DNA of 64,000 nucleotides from the NCBI GenBank assembly GCA_902587155.1, contig CACIKE010000005.1, forward strand, positions 1 to 64,000, in the 5' to 3' direction. Position numbers and translations under genes: made by a program. Positions within the stretch are counted from its first letter, which is position 1. Each line of letters begins with the position of its first letter. The notes under the pieces are model-generated. The model ran no database searches, was not told where the DNA came from, and saw only the letters and a list, made by a program, of their open reading frames with translations. Source of the stretch: an uncultured Pelagibacteraceae bacterium. Lineage in GTDB: Bacteria; Pseudomonadota; Alphaproteobacteria; Pelagibacterales; Pelagibacteraceae. Below, in pieces: positions 24,842-33,921 of the stretch.

Positions 24842-25982
24842 CCCAGATTAAATAATTTAATGATTTAATTAATCTTGTAAAAATATTTACTTTTTGAACA
24901 TTGTTGGATGCTAATAGATCATATTCACCTATTAATTCCTGGTCATATACCACTCTGTAAGTTCCAACTTTTTGGTTCTTTTTAATCGGTGCTTCTATTG
25001 GTCCATCATATTTTAAGGATATCTTTAATAATTTTTTTTTTGCTTTTTTGATTGTTTTATAAATATCAGTATCAACATGCACATCAACATAGCTTTGTTT
25101 ACCAAGCCATACTTCTATTTTATCAATAGGTTCATTAGCTTTATTTATCTCAACTAGATCAAAATTTGTTAATCCAAAAGTTAATAATCTTGAACTTTCT
25201 CTTGATCTTGAACTTTTGGTTTCAAAACCACTTCCGACAGCTATTAATCTTCTCCCCTTTTTATTAATTGACGAGGCTAACGAATATTTTTCAACAGCTA
25301 AGTAACCTGTTTTAATACCATCTGCACCAATATTTTTGTAAAGAAGAGGATTTCTGTTACCTTGTGTAATTGGATCACCTCCTGTTCTATTCCATGTAAA
25401 TTCTTTTTCTGCAAACCACTCATAATATTTTGGATGTTCTTTTATTAAATAAGTAGACATAATCAAAATGTCTCTAACCGTTGAATAATTGTCTGGATCA
25501 TTAATACCAGATGAGTTCGCAAAGTTTGTATTTTCCATACCTAATTCTTTTGCTTTAGATGTCATTAAGATTGCAAATTCTTCCTCAGTACCAGCTATTC
25601 CTTCCGCAAGTGCTACACATGCGTCATTACCAGATGCAACGATTATACCTAATAGTAAATCCTCTACAGAAACTTCATCTCCAACCATTATAAACATAGA
25701 TGAATAACCAGCGGTTGATAATCTCCAAGCTTTTTCAGAAATTATAAATTTATCATCTAAAGATAGATCACCTGATTTTATTAAATCAAAAGCAATTATT
25801 GATGTCATTATCTTAGTCATTGAAGCTGGATAAATTGATCTATCTGGATCTTTTTCGTATAAAATTTCTCCAGATAAGAAATCCTGCAATATTGCTGTTC
25901 TAGCTTTTATATCAATATTTGCGTTAACAGAAAAAATTAATGATATATATAATAAGATAATGATAAAAATTTTTTTAAGCAT
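24831..25982 (-). CDS. D-alanyl-D-alanine carboxypeptidase (penicillin-binding protein 5/6 type)
   Basis: A 383-residue serine carboxypeptidase with an N-terminal signal peptide (to about residue 21). The active-site serine lies in the SxxK box (YPASMTKIM, Ser54 and Lys57), the second motif is SGN in VASGNDACVALAE, and the third is KTG in GIKTGYL. After the catalytic domain a beta-rich C-terminal domain precedes a short amphipathic end (IKSLNYLIWGDV) that probably anchors it to the membrane. It trims peptidoglycan stem peptides. It follows rlpA and mltB in a cell-wall cluster. Confidence 0.93.
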   Translation of the reverse strand: MLKKIFIIILLYISLIFSVNANIDIKARTAILQDFLSGEILYEKDPDRSIYPASMTKIMTSIIAFDLIKSGDLSLDDKFIISEKAWRLSTAGYSSMFIMVGDEVSVEDLLLGIIVASGNDACVALAEGIAGTEEEFAILMTSKAKELGMENTNFANSSGINDPDNYSTVRDILIMSTYLIKEHPKYYEWFAEKEFTWNRTGGDPITQGNRNPLLYKNIGADGIKTGYLAVEKYSLASSINKKGRRLIAVGSGFETKSSRSRESSRLLTFGLTNFDLVEINKANEPIDKIEVWLGKQSYVDVHVDTDIYKTIKKAKKKLLKISLKYDGPIEAPIKKNQKVGTYRVVYDQELIGEYDLLASNNVQKVNIFTRLIKSLNYLIWGDV

Positions 25983-26727
25983 CTTTAATTATTTCTAGAT
26001 TTTCAAAATATAAAGAATTCATTTTTTCAAATGAGTCCTTGAGTGAGTGTATATCATTAAATGGTCCCAATAATAACCTATAATTAGTTTTAGTAAGTTC
26101 AATGATTTTAATATTTTTCAATTTAACTTCACTTTTAATTCTATTACTCATATTTTTAGCAGATTTTTTATAATAAAAATCAGCTACTTTAATATAATAA
26201 GAAAATTTATTATTTTTCTTTAATTTTTTTTTAATTTTATTAGATGAGTTTAGATCACTAATTTTAATACCATCTATAGGTGCCTTCTCTGCAACTGTTT
26301 TTTCTTCTTCAAAGGTTTTGGTCTTTTTGGCGATATATGTAGAATTTTTTGAAATCAAGACAATATCTATATAAGGTTCGTTTAAATCAAGTTCTAACTC
26401 GTCAGCAATTCTTTGAGTGATAATTGAGTTGTAAAATGGTGAAAATTTTACTCTGTTTGATTTTACTTCTGCGATAAGCGATTTTCCATTTAAAGGATTA
26501 GTAATTTTTACAGATGATTTTCTTTTTAAATTCTTATGAAATATTGTTAATGATCTTTGATCAATTTTTTTGATCTTTATTTGATCGTTGTAGATTAGTG
26601 AAAATCCACTATTTTTATATTTTTTTTCGATCGGTATGTCTATTTTTTTATTTTGATTAATTGTGGATTGATCACAGCTCAATAACAAAAATAAAGCACT
26701 GAAAATAATATAAATATTAAATTTCAT
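25975..26727 (-). CDS. rlpA: RlpA-like septal ring lytic transglycosylase with SPOR domain
   Basis: A 250-residue lipoprotein: signal ending with LLLSCDQ (lipobox cysteine near residue 18). A double-psi beta-barrel domain follows (about residues 55-155; VKITNPLNGKSLIAEV, YNSIITQRIADELELD, the last resembling the RlpA RvIDLS.aAA region), then a C-terminal SPOR-type stretch (YYIKVADFYYKKSAKNMSNRI, NYRLLLGPFNDIHSLKDSFE) that binds denuded glycan. It overlaps both neighbours by eight to eleven bases. The DPBB core is divergent, so catalytic activity is less certain than the family call. Confidence 0.8.
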   Translation of the reverse strand: MKFNIYIIFSALFLLLSCDQSTINQNKKIDIPIEKKYKNSGFSLIYNDQIKIKKIDQRSLTIFHKNLKRKSSVKITNPLNGKSLIAEVKSNRVKFSPFYNSIITQRIADELELDLNEPYIDIVLISKNSTYIAKKTKTFEEEKTVAEKAPIDGIKISDLNSSNKIKKKLKKNNKFSYYIKVADFYYKKSAKNMSNRIKSEVKLKNIKIIELTKTNYRLLLGPFNDIHSLKDSFEKMNSLYFENLEIIKDA

Positions 26728-27718
26728 TTCTAAATTTATCTTTCAGAGTACATACTGCAAGTGCAAATCTTAAAGATCTATTCCATTTTAAAATTATTTC
26801 GTAATTTTCAAAAACTATATAAGCAGGACTTAAAGTTTGAGCGTTAGGGATAATATCTTTGTCAGGTGTTATTATTGCTATTTTCTGATTTTCATTATCT
26901 ATTTTTAATTCAGAATAATTTTTAATATATTTTTTAAAAGATTTAATTTTCTTTTTACTATGTAATTTTCTAGCTGATATGTTCAAAAATTTAATTGGAA
27001 TATTTTCATCTAATTCAATTTTCTTAAAACAAAGATCATTTTTTTTCCACCCAATCTTATTTAAATAATTAGCAGCAGATGCATATGCATCTTCGGAATC
27101 TTTCAAATCAATAAAATTATCCTTATTGTAGTCAAAAGCATAATTCTTTATTGTTGATGGCATAAACTGAAAAAAACCAAATGCACCTGCCCATGAACCA
27201 TACAATGTTTTATAATCTATTTGATTATCATCAATTAATCTTAATAAAGTTAAGAGTTCATTTGAAAAAAACTCTGATCTTCTTTTATCATAACTTAATG
27301 TCGCTAATGATGATATTATATCCATTTTTCCAACATAAGTGCCGAAGTTAGTCTCGATACCCATTAAAGATAAAAGTAATTCTTTTTCTACTCCAAAATT
27401 TTTTTCAACTAAATTTATAAGATTTGAATTATTTTCGTAAAAATCTAAACCTTTTTTTAATTTTTTAGTTGAAGTGCGTTTGCCAATATATGTTTTTGTG
27501 TCCTCATAAAACTCTGGTTGAAATCTATCGTATTCAATAACTTTAGGTAAAAATCTTGCATTTTGCATTGCTGTATCAAAAGTCTTTTCTGAAATATCAT
27601 TTGCTAATGCCACTTTTTTGAAATTCTCTTTCCATTCATTGAAATCGATATTTTCACTAGAGTAACAATTCAATATTGTTAGTAAAAATAAAAAAAATAT
27701 TTGGCTAATTAGTTTCAT
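26717..27718 (-). CDS. mltB: Lytic murein transglycosylase (MltB family)
   Basis: A 333-residue peptidoglycan lyase with a signal peptide whose hydrophobic core ends near ILNCYS, which could be a lipobox. The transglycosylase domain has LLSLMGIETNFGTYVG with the catalytic glutamate, then STLATLSYDKRRSEFFSNELLTLL, YGSWAGAFGFFQFMPSTIKNYAFDYNKDNFIDL and AYASAANYLNKIGW. It sits with rlpA and dac in a wall-remodelling cluster and overlaps rarD by 14 bases. Confidence 0.92.
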   Translation of the reverse strand: MKLISQIFFLFLLTILNCYSSENIDFNEWKENFKKVALANDISEKTFDTAMQNARFLPKVIEYDRFQPEFYEDTKTYIGKRTSTKKLKKGLDFYENNSNLINLVEKNFGVEKELLLSLMGIETNFGTYVGKMDIISSLATLSYDKRRSEFFSNELLTLLRLIDDNQIDYKTLYGSWAGAFGFFQFMPSTIKNYAFDYNKDNFIDLKDSEDAYASAANYLNKIGWKKNDLCFKKIELDENIPIKFLNISARKLHSKKKIKSFKKYIKNYSELKIDNENQKIAIITPDKDIIPNAQTLSPAYIVFENYEIILKWNRSLRFALAVCTLKDKFRNEI

Positions 27719-28583
27719 AAAGATCTTTAAGATATATAATTACAGCAATCCAGATAATAATAAAACTGACTAATTTAATAAGTGAAAAATCCTCATTGTA
27801 ATAAAAGTAGCCTAAAATAAACTGCAATGTAGGTGTAATATAAAAAATCATTCCTGTAGCTCCAAGACCAATTAATTCAACACCTCTTACATATAAAAAT
27901 AAAGGAATCACAGTCATGGGTCCAGCTAATAATAGAAACATACTCAGGCCTGGATTAGACAAACTAAAGTCATTTAATCCCCTATCAAAAATAAAGTAAA
28001 AGACAATAAGAGCAAAAGGAAAAATATATAAACTTTCTATTAAAAGTCCTATGTCAGTTTCTATATCAATTTTTTTTCTTACTAGATTATAAAATGCCCA
28101 ACTCAAAGCTACGATTATACCGACCCATGGAAGTGTTTTTATATTTAGAAAAATCATAATTAAAATAGATATGATTACTAATAAAATCGAAAAAATTCTT
28201 TTTTTATTTAATTCTTCTCTAAAGAAGATGTATCCCAATAAAACACTTATAATTGGCATAATGAAGTAACCAAAACTAGCGTCTATTATTCTTTCCGTAG
28301 CTACAGCATAAATCCAAATAGCCCAATTTATGAATATTAATGAACCTGAGATAAAAAGATAAAAAAGATTTTTTTTATTTGAAATACTTTTAATAAATAG
28401 TTTCCATTTTTTAAAAAAAAAAGTTGTCATGACTAACATAACAGCAGTCCATAAACATCTATGCACAACTAATTCAACATGTCCTATAAAGGCAACATAT
28501 TCAAAATATATTACACCAATAAAACCCCACCAAAAAGATCCCAAAGATGTAAGTATTAATCCTTTATTAAAATGCTGGTTCAT
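27705..28583 (-). CDS. rarD: RarD-like EamA transporter
   Basis: A 292-residue membrane protein of the DMT superfamily, with ten hydrophobic segments. The start (GLILTSLGSFWWGFIGVIYFEYVAFIGHVELVVHRCLWTAVML) and FINWAIWIYAVATERIIDASFGYFIMPIISVLLGYIFFREEL match the RarD subgroup. PTLQFILGYFYYNEDFS closes the second half. Substrate is unknown (family members have been proposed to move drugs or amino-acid derivatives). It is the first gene of the minus-strand run and lies 82 bases from tRNA-Ser, which is on the other strand. Confidence 0.88.
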   Translation of the reverse strand: MNQHFNKGLILTSLGSFWWGFIGVIYFEYVAFIGHVELVVHRCLWTAVMLVMTTFFFKKWKLFIKSISNKKNLFYLFISGSLIFINWAIWIYAVATERIIDASFGYFIMPIISVLLGYIFFREELNKKRIFSILLVIISILIMIFLNIKTLPWVGIIVALSWAFYNLVRKKIDIETDIGLLIESLYIFPFALIVFYFIFDRGLNDFSLSNPGLSMFLLLAGPMTVIPLFLYVRGVELIGLGATGMIFYITPTLQFILGYFYYNEDFSLIKLVSFIIIWIAVIIYLKDLYETN

Positions 28584-28665
28584 AAAATAATGAAATAGAT
28601 AATAAACGTTTAATAGACTATTTTATGGTTGAATTAAATGATTATAATTATAAAACCTTGCTCAC

Positions 28666-28755
28666 GGAGAGATGGCTGAGCGGTTGAAAGCACCGGTCTT
28701 GAAAACCGGCAAAGGGGCAACTCTTTCCTGGGTTCGAATCCCAGTCTCTCCGCCA
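28666..28755 (+). tRNA. tRNA-Ser (anticodon TGA)
   Basis: A 90-base tRNA with a long variable arm, as expected for serine: acceptor GGAGAGA with TCTCTCC, anticodon stem CCGGT/ACCGG around TGA, variable arm between GCAAAGGGGCAACTCTTTCC, T-arm GGTTCGAATCC, encoded CCA. Confidence 0.96.
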
Positions 28756-28764
28756 TCAAAACTT

Positions 28765-29022
28765 TTAATATTTAAAATTTTTAAATAAATTATTAATTTT
28801 ATTATCCTCAAATTGTAGGTCTGTGTTTAAACCATTATAGAAATTATAAAGATTATTATCATCAATTTCTAAGAGTTTAATTAATTGATTTAAATCTTCT
28901 CCATTAAATTGATCTAAATATTTTCTTGTGAATGCACCTAAAAGTTTATCCATTTCTTTTGTGCCACGATAATTTGATCTGTAAATAATCTTTTTTTTAA
29001 TTTGTTCTATATCAGCAGTCAT
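28765..29022 (-). CDS. sdhE: Succinate dehydrogenase assembly factor SdhE (FAD assembly)
   Basis: An 85-residue protein of the SdhE/SDHAF2 family, which promotes covalent FAD attachment to succinate dehydrogenase SdhA. The defining motif IIYRSNYRGTKEMDKLLGAF contains RGxxE, and YLDQFNGEDLNQLIKLLEIDDNNLYNF matches the second half. It diverges from recG with a 28-base gap, and the recG/sdhE pairing is common in alphaproteobacteria. It lies nine bases from the 3' end of tRNA-Ser on the opposite strand. Confidence 0.9.
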   Translation of the reverse strand: MTADIEQIKKKIIYRSNYRGTKEMDKLLGAFTRKYLDQFNGEDLNQLIKLLEIDDNNLYNFYNGLNTDLQFEDNKINNLFKNFKY

Positions 29023-29050
29023 AATAAGAATATAATATCAGTTTATAGAT

Positions 29051-31096
29051 ATGAAAAGAAATTATGAATACTTATTATCTGATCTCAGTCTACTGAAAGG
29101 TGTAGGAACCAAAACTTCAAATTTATTAAAGAAAAAAAAGGTAAATACTATTTTTGATTTATTATGGAAACTACCAAAATCTTACACTGATAGAAGCTTG
29201 TCATCTAAAATAAGAGATTTAAAAATAGATGAAATACAGACCATAACCATAATACCCCTCAAATATTCATTCCCAAGAGTTAGAAACTTACCGAATAGAG
29301 TTTTATGTAAAGATGATACTGGTGAGATAGATTGTGTTTTTTTTAACAGTTATGAGGGTTATATAAAAAAAATATTACCTATTGGCAAAGAGGTAACGAT
29401 TAGTGGAAAAATCAAATATTTTAGAAATAAATATCAACTAACAAATCCAAAATATATTTCAGAGGATTCTTCAATAATTAAACAAAAACACAATAGTTAT
29501 TCATTAACTGAGGGTATCAGTGAAAAAGTTTATAATAAGATAATTTTACAAATTATAAATAATTTACCTATAATTGAAGAATGGCATTCAAAAGATATAT
29601 TGAAAAAATTCAACAATATAAGTTGGAATGACTCTATCAAAAAATTACATGAACCAGAAAATATTGGTAAATTTAAAGAAAATTTTTTCCAAAGGCTTGC
29701 TTATGATGAAATTTTCTCCACATTTTTAGTGAACTCAGAAATAAGAAAAAAAATAAAAAGAATAAAAAAAACAAAAAAAAATTTTAATATTAATAAACAA
29801 AATGAAATTATATCTAAGCTTAATTTCTCATTAACAAAAGACCAAAATAAAACACTAAGTGAAATAAATAAAGATTTATGTTCTGAAAAAAAAATGTTTA
29901 GGTTACTTCAGGGTGATGTAGGAAGTGGGAAAACAATAGTTTCTTTGCTTTCTGCATTTAATACAATTAATTCAGGTTTTCAGGTAGCAGTAATGGCACC
30001 AACTGAAATACTAGCTAGACAGCATTTTCTTTTGGCTAAAAAACTATTTCCCAGAAATATTAAGATTGAATTAATTTCAGGAAAATCCTCCTATAAAGAT
30101 AAAAAAGTAATTCTCAATAAATTATTCAATAAACAAATTGATATAATTTTTGGAACACATGCACTTTTTCAAAAAAAGGTGGAATTTAAAAAACTTGGAT
30201 TAATAATAATAGATGAACAACATAAATTTGGAGTAAATCAAAGAAAAAAATTATCTGATAAAGCTGGAAAAGATTGTGATGTTCTTTTGATGACTGCTAC
30301 ACCAATTCCACGTACTTTAACAATGACAATATATGGTGATATGGATCTTTCAATTATTCGTGAAAAACCAAATATTCGTAAACCCATTAAAACCTATAGT
30401 AAGCCTGAAAATAAAATTGATGATGTAATAAAATTTATAAAAAAAGAAATCAAACTAGGTAATCAAATATTTTGGGTATGTCCTTTAATTGAAGAGTCCA
30501 AAAAACTTGATCATTCTTCTGCAGTAAAGAAATCAGAATACTTAAATAAGTTATTTCCTAAAAAAGTTTTTCTCCTTCACGGTAAAACCACATCAGAAGA
30601 AAAAGAAATGATCTTAAACAAATTCTTAAAAAATGAATTCAAGATTTTGGTTTCGACTACTATAATTGAGGTTGGTATAGATTTTCCAAACGCAAATGTA
30701 ATAATTATTGAAAACGCTAATAAATTTGGTTTATCTCAACTACATCAACTAAGAGGCAGAGTTGGAAGAGGTAGTAAAGAATCTTCGTGTATTTTAATGT
30801 TTAAGTCAAATTTAAGTGATAATGCAAAAAAAAGAATTAATATACTTAAAGACTCTAATGATGGTTTTAAGATATCAGAGGAAGATATGAAATTGAGAGG
30901 TTTTGGAGACATTTTAGGTTTTAAACAAAGTGGAATAAAAAATTTTAAGTTAGCTGACCCTGTTCATAATCATGATCTTTTTATTTTAGCTGAAAAAGAA
31001 ATTAAAAGAATTGAAAATAATAATGAAGATATAAGTAAATTCAAACCATTAATTAAATTGTATGATAGAGCTGATATAATTAATGATATTGCTTAA
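29051..31096 (+). CDS. recG: ATP-dependent DNA helicase RecG
   Basis: A 681-residue branch-migrating helicase that reverses stalled forks. The N-terminal wedge/OB domain (about residues 60-140) includes CKDDTGEIDCVFFNSYEGY. Helicase motifs follow: GDVGSGKT (288-295), MAPTEILARQH, DEQH (388-391) in IIDEQHKFGVNQR, TATPIPRTL, then STTIIEVGIDFPNANVIIIENANKFGLSQLHQLRGRVGRG. The C-terminal RecG tail has RGFGDILGFKQSG. It is complete. Its 3' end overlaps the convergent DUF502 gene by four bases. Confidence 0.96.
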   Translation: MKRNYEYLLSDLSLLKGVGTKTSNLLKKKKVNTIFDLLWKLPKSYTDRSLSSKIRDLKIDEIQTITIIPLKYSFPRVRNLPNRVLCKDDTGEIDCVFFNSYEGYIKKILPIGKEVTISGKIKYFRNKYQLTNPKYISEDSSIIKQKHNSYSLTEGISEKVYNKIILQIINNLPIIEEWHSKDILKKFNNISWNDSIKKLHEPENIGKFKENFFQRLAYDEIFSTFLVNSEIRKKIKRIKKTKKNFNINKQNEIISKLNFSLTKDQNKTLSEINKDLCSEKKMFRLLQGDVGSGKTIVSLLSAFNTINSGFQVAVMAPTEILARQHFLLAKKLFPRNIKIELISGKSSYKDKKVILNKLFNKQIDIIFGTHALFQKKVEFKKLGLIIIDEQHKFGVNQRKKLSDKAGKDCDVLLMTATPIPRTLTMTIYGDMDLSIIREKPNIRKPIKTYSKPENKIDDVIKFIKKEIKLGNQIFWVCPLIEESKKLDHSSAVKKSEYLNKLFPKKVFLLHGKTTSEEKEMILNKFLKNEFKILVSTTIIEVGIDFPNANVIIIENANKFGLSQLHQLRGRVGRGSKESSCILMFKSNLSDNAKKRINILKDSNDGFKISEEDMKLRGFGDILGFKQSGIKNFKLADPVHNHDLFILAEKEIKRIENNNEDISKFKPLIKLYDRADIINDIA

Positions 31097-31713
31097 CTCT
31101 TACCCGTGGATGTTCCTGCCGATACAATAAATTTAGAAGCTTCTTCAAAAGTCATATTAAGATATATAACCTCCTCGATTGGGAACATAAGTAAGAAACC
31201 GCTTGTGGGGTTTGGTGTTGTTGGAACAAAAACGTTAATTAACTTCTTGTTAGTTTTTTCAGCCATCTCACCTTTATTTTCTTTTGTTGCAAAACCAACT
31301 GCCCAAACACCTTTTCTAGGATACTCGACCAAAACAACACTTTTTTTATCGTTTTGGTCATTGTTAGAGAATGTTTCTGTCATCTGAACTATTGCAGAAT
31401 AAATTGTTCTTAGCACCGGGATTCTTTTAAATAGGTCATCGATAAGTTTAAGAATTCGTTTACCCAAAAAAGATAGGGATAAACCTCCAACGATGGTAAT
31501 AAAAATTACTGAAAGTATTATTTCTAATCCAGGAATTTCAAATGGTAGATAGCTATTTGGATTTATATTTTCTGGAATTACTTTAGACGAAATTCCAATT
31601 AATATTTTACTTAAATATAAAGTGAAACCAATTGGTATTAAAACTACTACACCAGTAATAAAATAATTTCTAAGAATTAAACTAATTGATTTTTTTTTCT
31701 TCTGTTTTGCCAT
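31093..31713 (-). CDS. DUF502-family membrane protein
   Basis: A 206-residue protein with two N-terminal membrane helices (residues about 15-35 and 60-80). GVVVLIPIGFTLYLSK and the downstream RIPVLRTIYSAIVQMTETF, VLVEYPRKGVWAVGFAT, VFVPTTPNPTSGFLLMFP and the end SAGTSTGKS are characteristic of DUF502 proteins, which occur in most alphaproteobacteria near recG. Function is unknown. Its ATG shares one base with the stop of a 25-codon micro-ORF. Confidence 0.88.
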   Translation of the reverse strand: MAKQKKKKSISLILRNYFITGVVVLIPIGFTLYLSKILIGISSKVIPENINPNSYLPFEIPGLEIILSVIFITIVGGLSLSFLGKRILKLIDDLFKRIPVLRTIYSAIVQMTETFSNNDQNDKKSVVLVEYPRKGVWAVGFATKENKGEMAEKTNKKLINVFVPTTPNPTSGFLLMFPIEEVIYLNMTFEEASKFIVSAGTSTGKS

Positions 31714-31790
31714 TATCTAAAACTCGAAAATATCACAAAAGCTATTGCTATTATGAATAATATTAATAATATTTTATTATTTAGATTCAT
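31713..31790 (-). CDS. Candidate 25-residue single-helix micro-protein ahead of the DUF502 gene
   Basis: An ATG at 31790 opens 25 codons that end in a TAA whose last base is the first base of the DUF502 ATG (TAATG). The product starts MNLNNK and continues as one hydrophobic segment of isoleucine, leucine, alanine, valine and phenylalanine, then SSFR: a perfect minimal transmembrane helix with polar ends. The stop-start overlap and the composition argue for translation and coupling to DUF502. No obvious Shine-Dalgarno precedes it. Unrecognised. Confidence 0.5.
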   Translation of the reverse strand: MNLNNKILLILFIIAIAFVIFSSFR

Positions 31791-31807
31791 TATTATATAT
31801 AATATCA

Positions 31808-32641
31808 ATGTCTTACAAAATGAATAGAAGAAAATTTTTAACTTATGTAGGTTGTGGTTGTTGTGGTTTTGTAATTAATTCTTGTACTACTGCTCCTATT
31901 ACAGATAGAAAACAATTAAAGCTGATTCCAGAAGCAAAATTAAATGCTCAGGCTGCTCAGATTTATGAAAAAGTAAAAGAAAAAGAAAAATTAATCAAAG
32001 ATACAAAATCCATTAATGATATAAAAGAAATTGGAAAAAAAATGGAAAATGCAATATCAATTTATTTTGATAAATCAAATCTCCCAGATCCAACTGTCAA
32101 TTTTCAGTGGGAATATATCTTAATAGATAATGATAAAGTCAAAAATGCTTGGTGTATGCCAGGTGGTAAAATTGCCGTTTATAGTGGTATGCTTAAAATT
32201 ACAAAAGATACAAATGGTTTAGCAGCTGTTATGGGTCATGAGATTGCTCATGCTGTTGCAAAACACTCTGTTGAAAGAGCAAGTCGTGGAGTTCTAGTGC
32301 AAACAGGCACTACCCTTATCGATATTTTTAGTGGAGGAGCTTTAAGTCAAATTAATAGATCAACTGGTATGGACACTGTCGGTCTGATATCTTCGATTGG
32401 TATAATGAATCCTTTCAATAGAAAACAAGAAAGTGAAGCTGATTATCTAGGTATGATTTTTTCTTCTTTGTCTGGTTACGATATTAGAGAAACTGAAAAA
32501 ATATGGGAGAGGATGAAAGAGGCGAATAAAGGTAAAGAACCTCCTCAATTTATGAGCACTCATCCTTCATCTGACAGCAGAATCAGAAATATACGAACTT
32601 GGTTAAATGAAATAATTATAAAATACCCACCAATTACATAA
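31808..32641 (+). CDS. M48-family metalloprotease, exported
   Basis: A 277-residue zinc protease. HEIAH at 144-148 (VMGHEIAHAVAKHSVERA) is the metal site and ESEADYLGM supplies the third ligand. The N-terminus has a twin-arginine start (MNRRKFLTYVGCGCCGF) and then NSCTTAP, a lipobox, so it is probably exported by Tat and lipid-anchored. The tat genes lie further along. The start may be the second ATG at 31820, just before RRKF. Relatives include LoiP/YggG-type and BepA proteases of envelope quality control. It diverges from the micro-ORF/DUF502 pair. Confidence 0.9.
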   Translation: MSYKMNRRKFLTYVGCGCCGFVINSCTTAPITDRKQLKLIPEAKLNAQAAQIYEKVKEKEKLIKDTKSINDIKEIGKKMENAISIYFDKSNLPDPTVNFQWEYILIDNDKVKNAWCMPGGKIAVYSGMLKITKDTNGLAAVMGHEIAHAVAKHSVERASRGVLVQTGTTLIDIFSGGALSQINRSTGMDTVGLISSIGIMNPFNRKQESEADYLGMIFSSLSGYDIRETEKIWERMKEANKGKEPPQFMSTHPSSDSRIRNIRTWLNEIIIKYPPIT

Positions 32642-32645
32642 TATA

Positions 32646-32721
<76 letters not shown>

Positions 32722-32800
32722 ATATTCACTTTAGAATGAAATCTATATATAGAATAATCTAAATATTTCAAACACGAATTTAAAAAAAAGACTAAAGTAT

Positions 32801-33907
32801 TTACAACTTATCTATGTATTTATCATGAAAAGTATCAAATGTGTCATTTTGGATATTTTCTCTAATTGATCTCATTAATTCTTGATAGAAATTTATATTG
32901 TGTAGTGTCAACAACATTGATCCAAGAATCTCATTTGTATTAAACAAGTGATTTAGATAATTTTTAGAATATTTATTCAAATTAAGATTTTTACACTCTG
33001 GATCAAGAGGAGTATTATCATTTTGGTATTTATTATTTTTAATATTTATTCTTCCCTGCCAAGTAAAAGCAAGTCCAGTTCTACCTGATCTAGTTGGAAG
33101 AACACAATCGAACATATCAATACCTCTTTTAACAGCGCCCAAGATATCATTAGGAGTACCTACACCCATTAAATAGTGAGGTTTATCATCGGGTAAATGT
33201 TCCTTAATGTCGTCTAAAACAGTGAACATTTCATCTTGAGTTTCTCCTACAGCTAGACCACCTAATGCATAACCATCAAATCCAATTTCCAAAAGTCCTT
33301 TTAAGGATTTTTGTCTCAAATCTTTAAATAAACCTCCTTGCACAATACCAAATAAAGCTTTGTGTGGGTTATGCCCAAAAGCTTTCTTAGATCTTTCAGC
33401 CCAATACAAAGACAAATTCATAGATTTATCTATAGTTTGGTAGTCATTTGTTTTTTTTGGACACTCATCCATAACCATTACAATATCTGAATTAAGTCCT
33501 AATTGAATTTTTATACTTTCCTCTGGACTTAGATAAAATTTTTTTCCATCAATATGAGAATTAAAAATTGCCCCCTTTTCTTTATCTATTTTGTTAAGTT
33601 TTGATAAAGACATGACTTGAAAGCCACCAGAGTCTGTAAGAATTGGTAAGTCACAATTCATAAATTTGTGAAGCCCACCTGCATCTTCAATTCTTTTAAC
33701 ACCTGGTCGTATCATTAAATGATAAGTATTTGATAAAATAATTTGAGAACCAGTTTTTTTTATGTCATCTATTGTGCAAGCTTTTACTGTAGCTTGAGTT
33801 CCCACAGGCATAAAAACTGGTGTCTCAATTTTACCTCTGTGAGTTTTAATTAAACCGCGTCTTGCAAATTTATTTTTTTTTAAAACTTTAAATTCAAATT
33901 TTTTCAA
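32801..33907 (-). CDS. tgt: tRNA-guanine transglycosylase (queuosine)
   Basis: A 368-residue enzyme that swaps guanine-34 for preQ1 in tRNAs with GUN anticodons. LSNTYHLMIRPG, LTDSGGFQVMSL, ALGGLAVGE and the nucleophile aspartate (about 267, in FDCVLPTRSGRTG) are all present. The zinc site is not: the usual C-x-C-x2-C...H is here Cys305, Asn307, Leu310 and His336 (LDPECKNLNLNKYS and LTLHN), so two of the four ligands are missing. I checked this in the DNA at 32978-33006. The enzyme is otherwise full length. It heads nothing upstream and follows ppi by 14 bases. Confidence 0.93.
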   Translation of the reverse strand: MKKFEFKVLKKNKFARRGLIKTHRGKIETPVFMPVGTQATVKACTIDDIKKTGSQIILSNTYHLMIRPGVKRIEDAGGLHKFMNCDLPILTDSGGFQVMSLSKLNKIDKEKGAIFNSHIDGKKFYLSPEESIKIQLGLNSDIVMVMDECPKKTNDYQTIDKSMNLSLYWAERSKKAFGHNPHKALFGIVQGGLFKDLRQKSLKGLLEIGFDGYALGGLAVGETQDEMFTVLDDIKEHLPDDKPHYLMGVGTPNDILGAVKRGIDMFDCVLPTRSGRTGLAFTWQGRINIKNNKYQNDNTPLDPECKNLNLNKYSKNYLNHLFNTNEILGSMLLTLHNINFYQELMRSIRENIQNDTFDTFHDKYIDKL

Positions 33908-33921
33908 TTGAAATTAGAATA

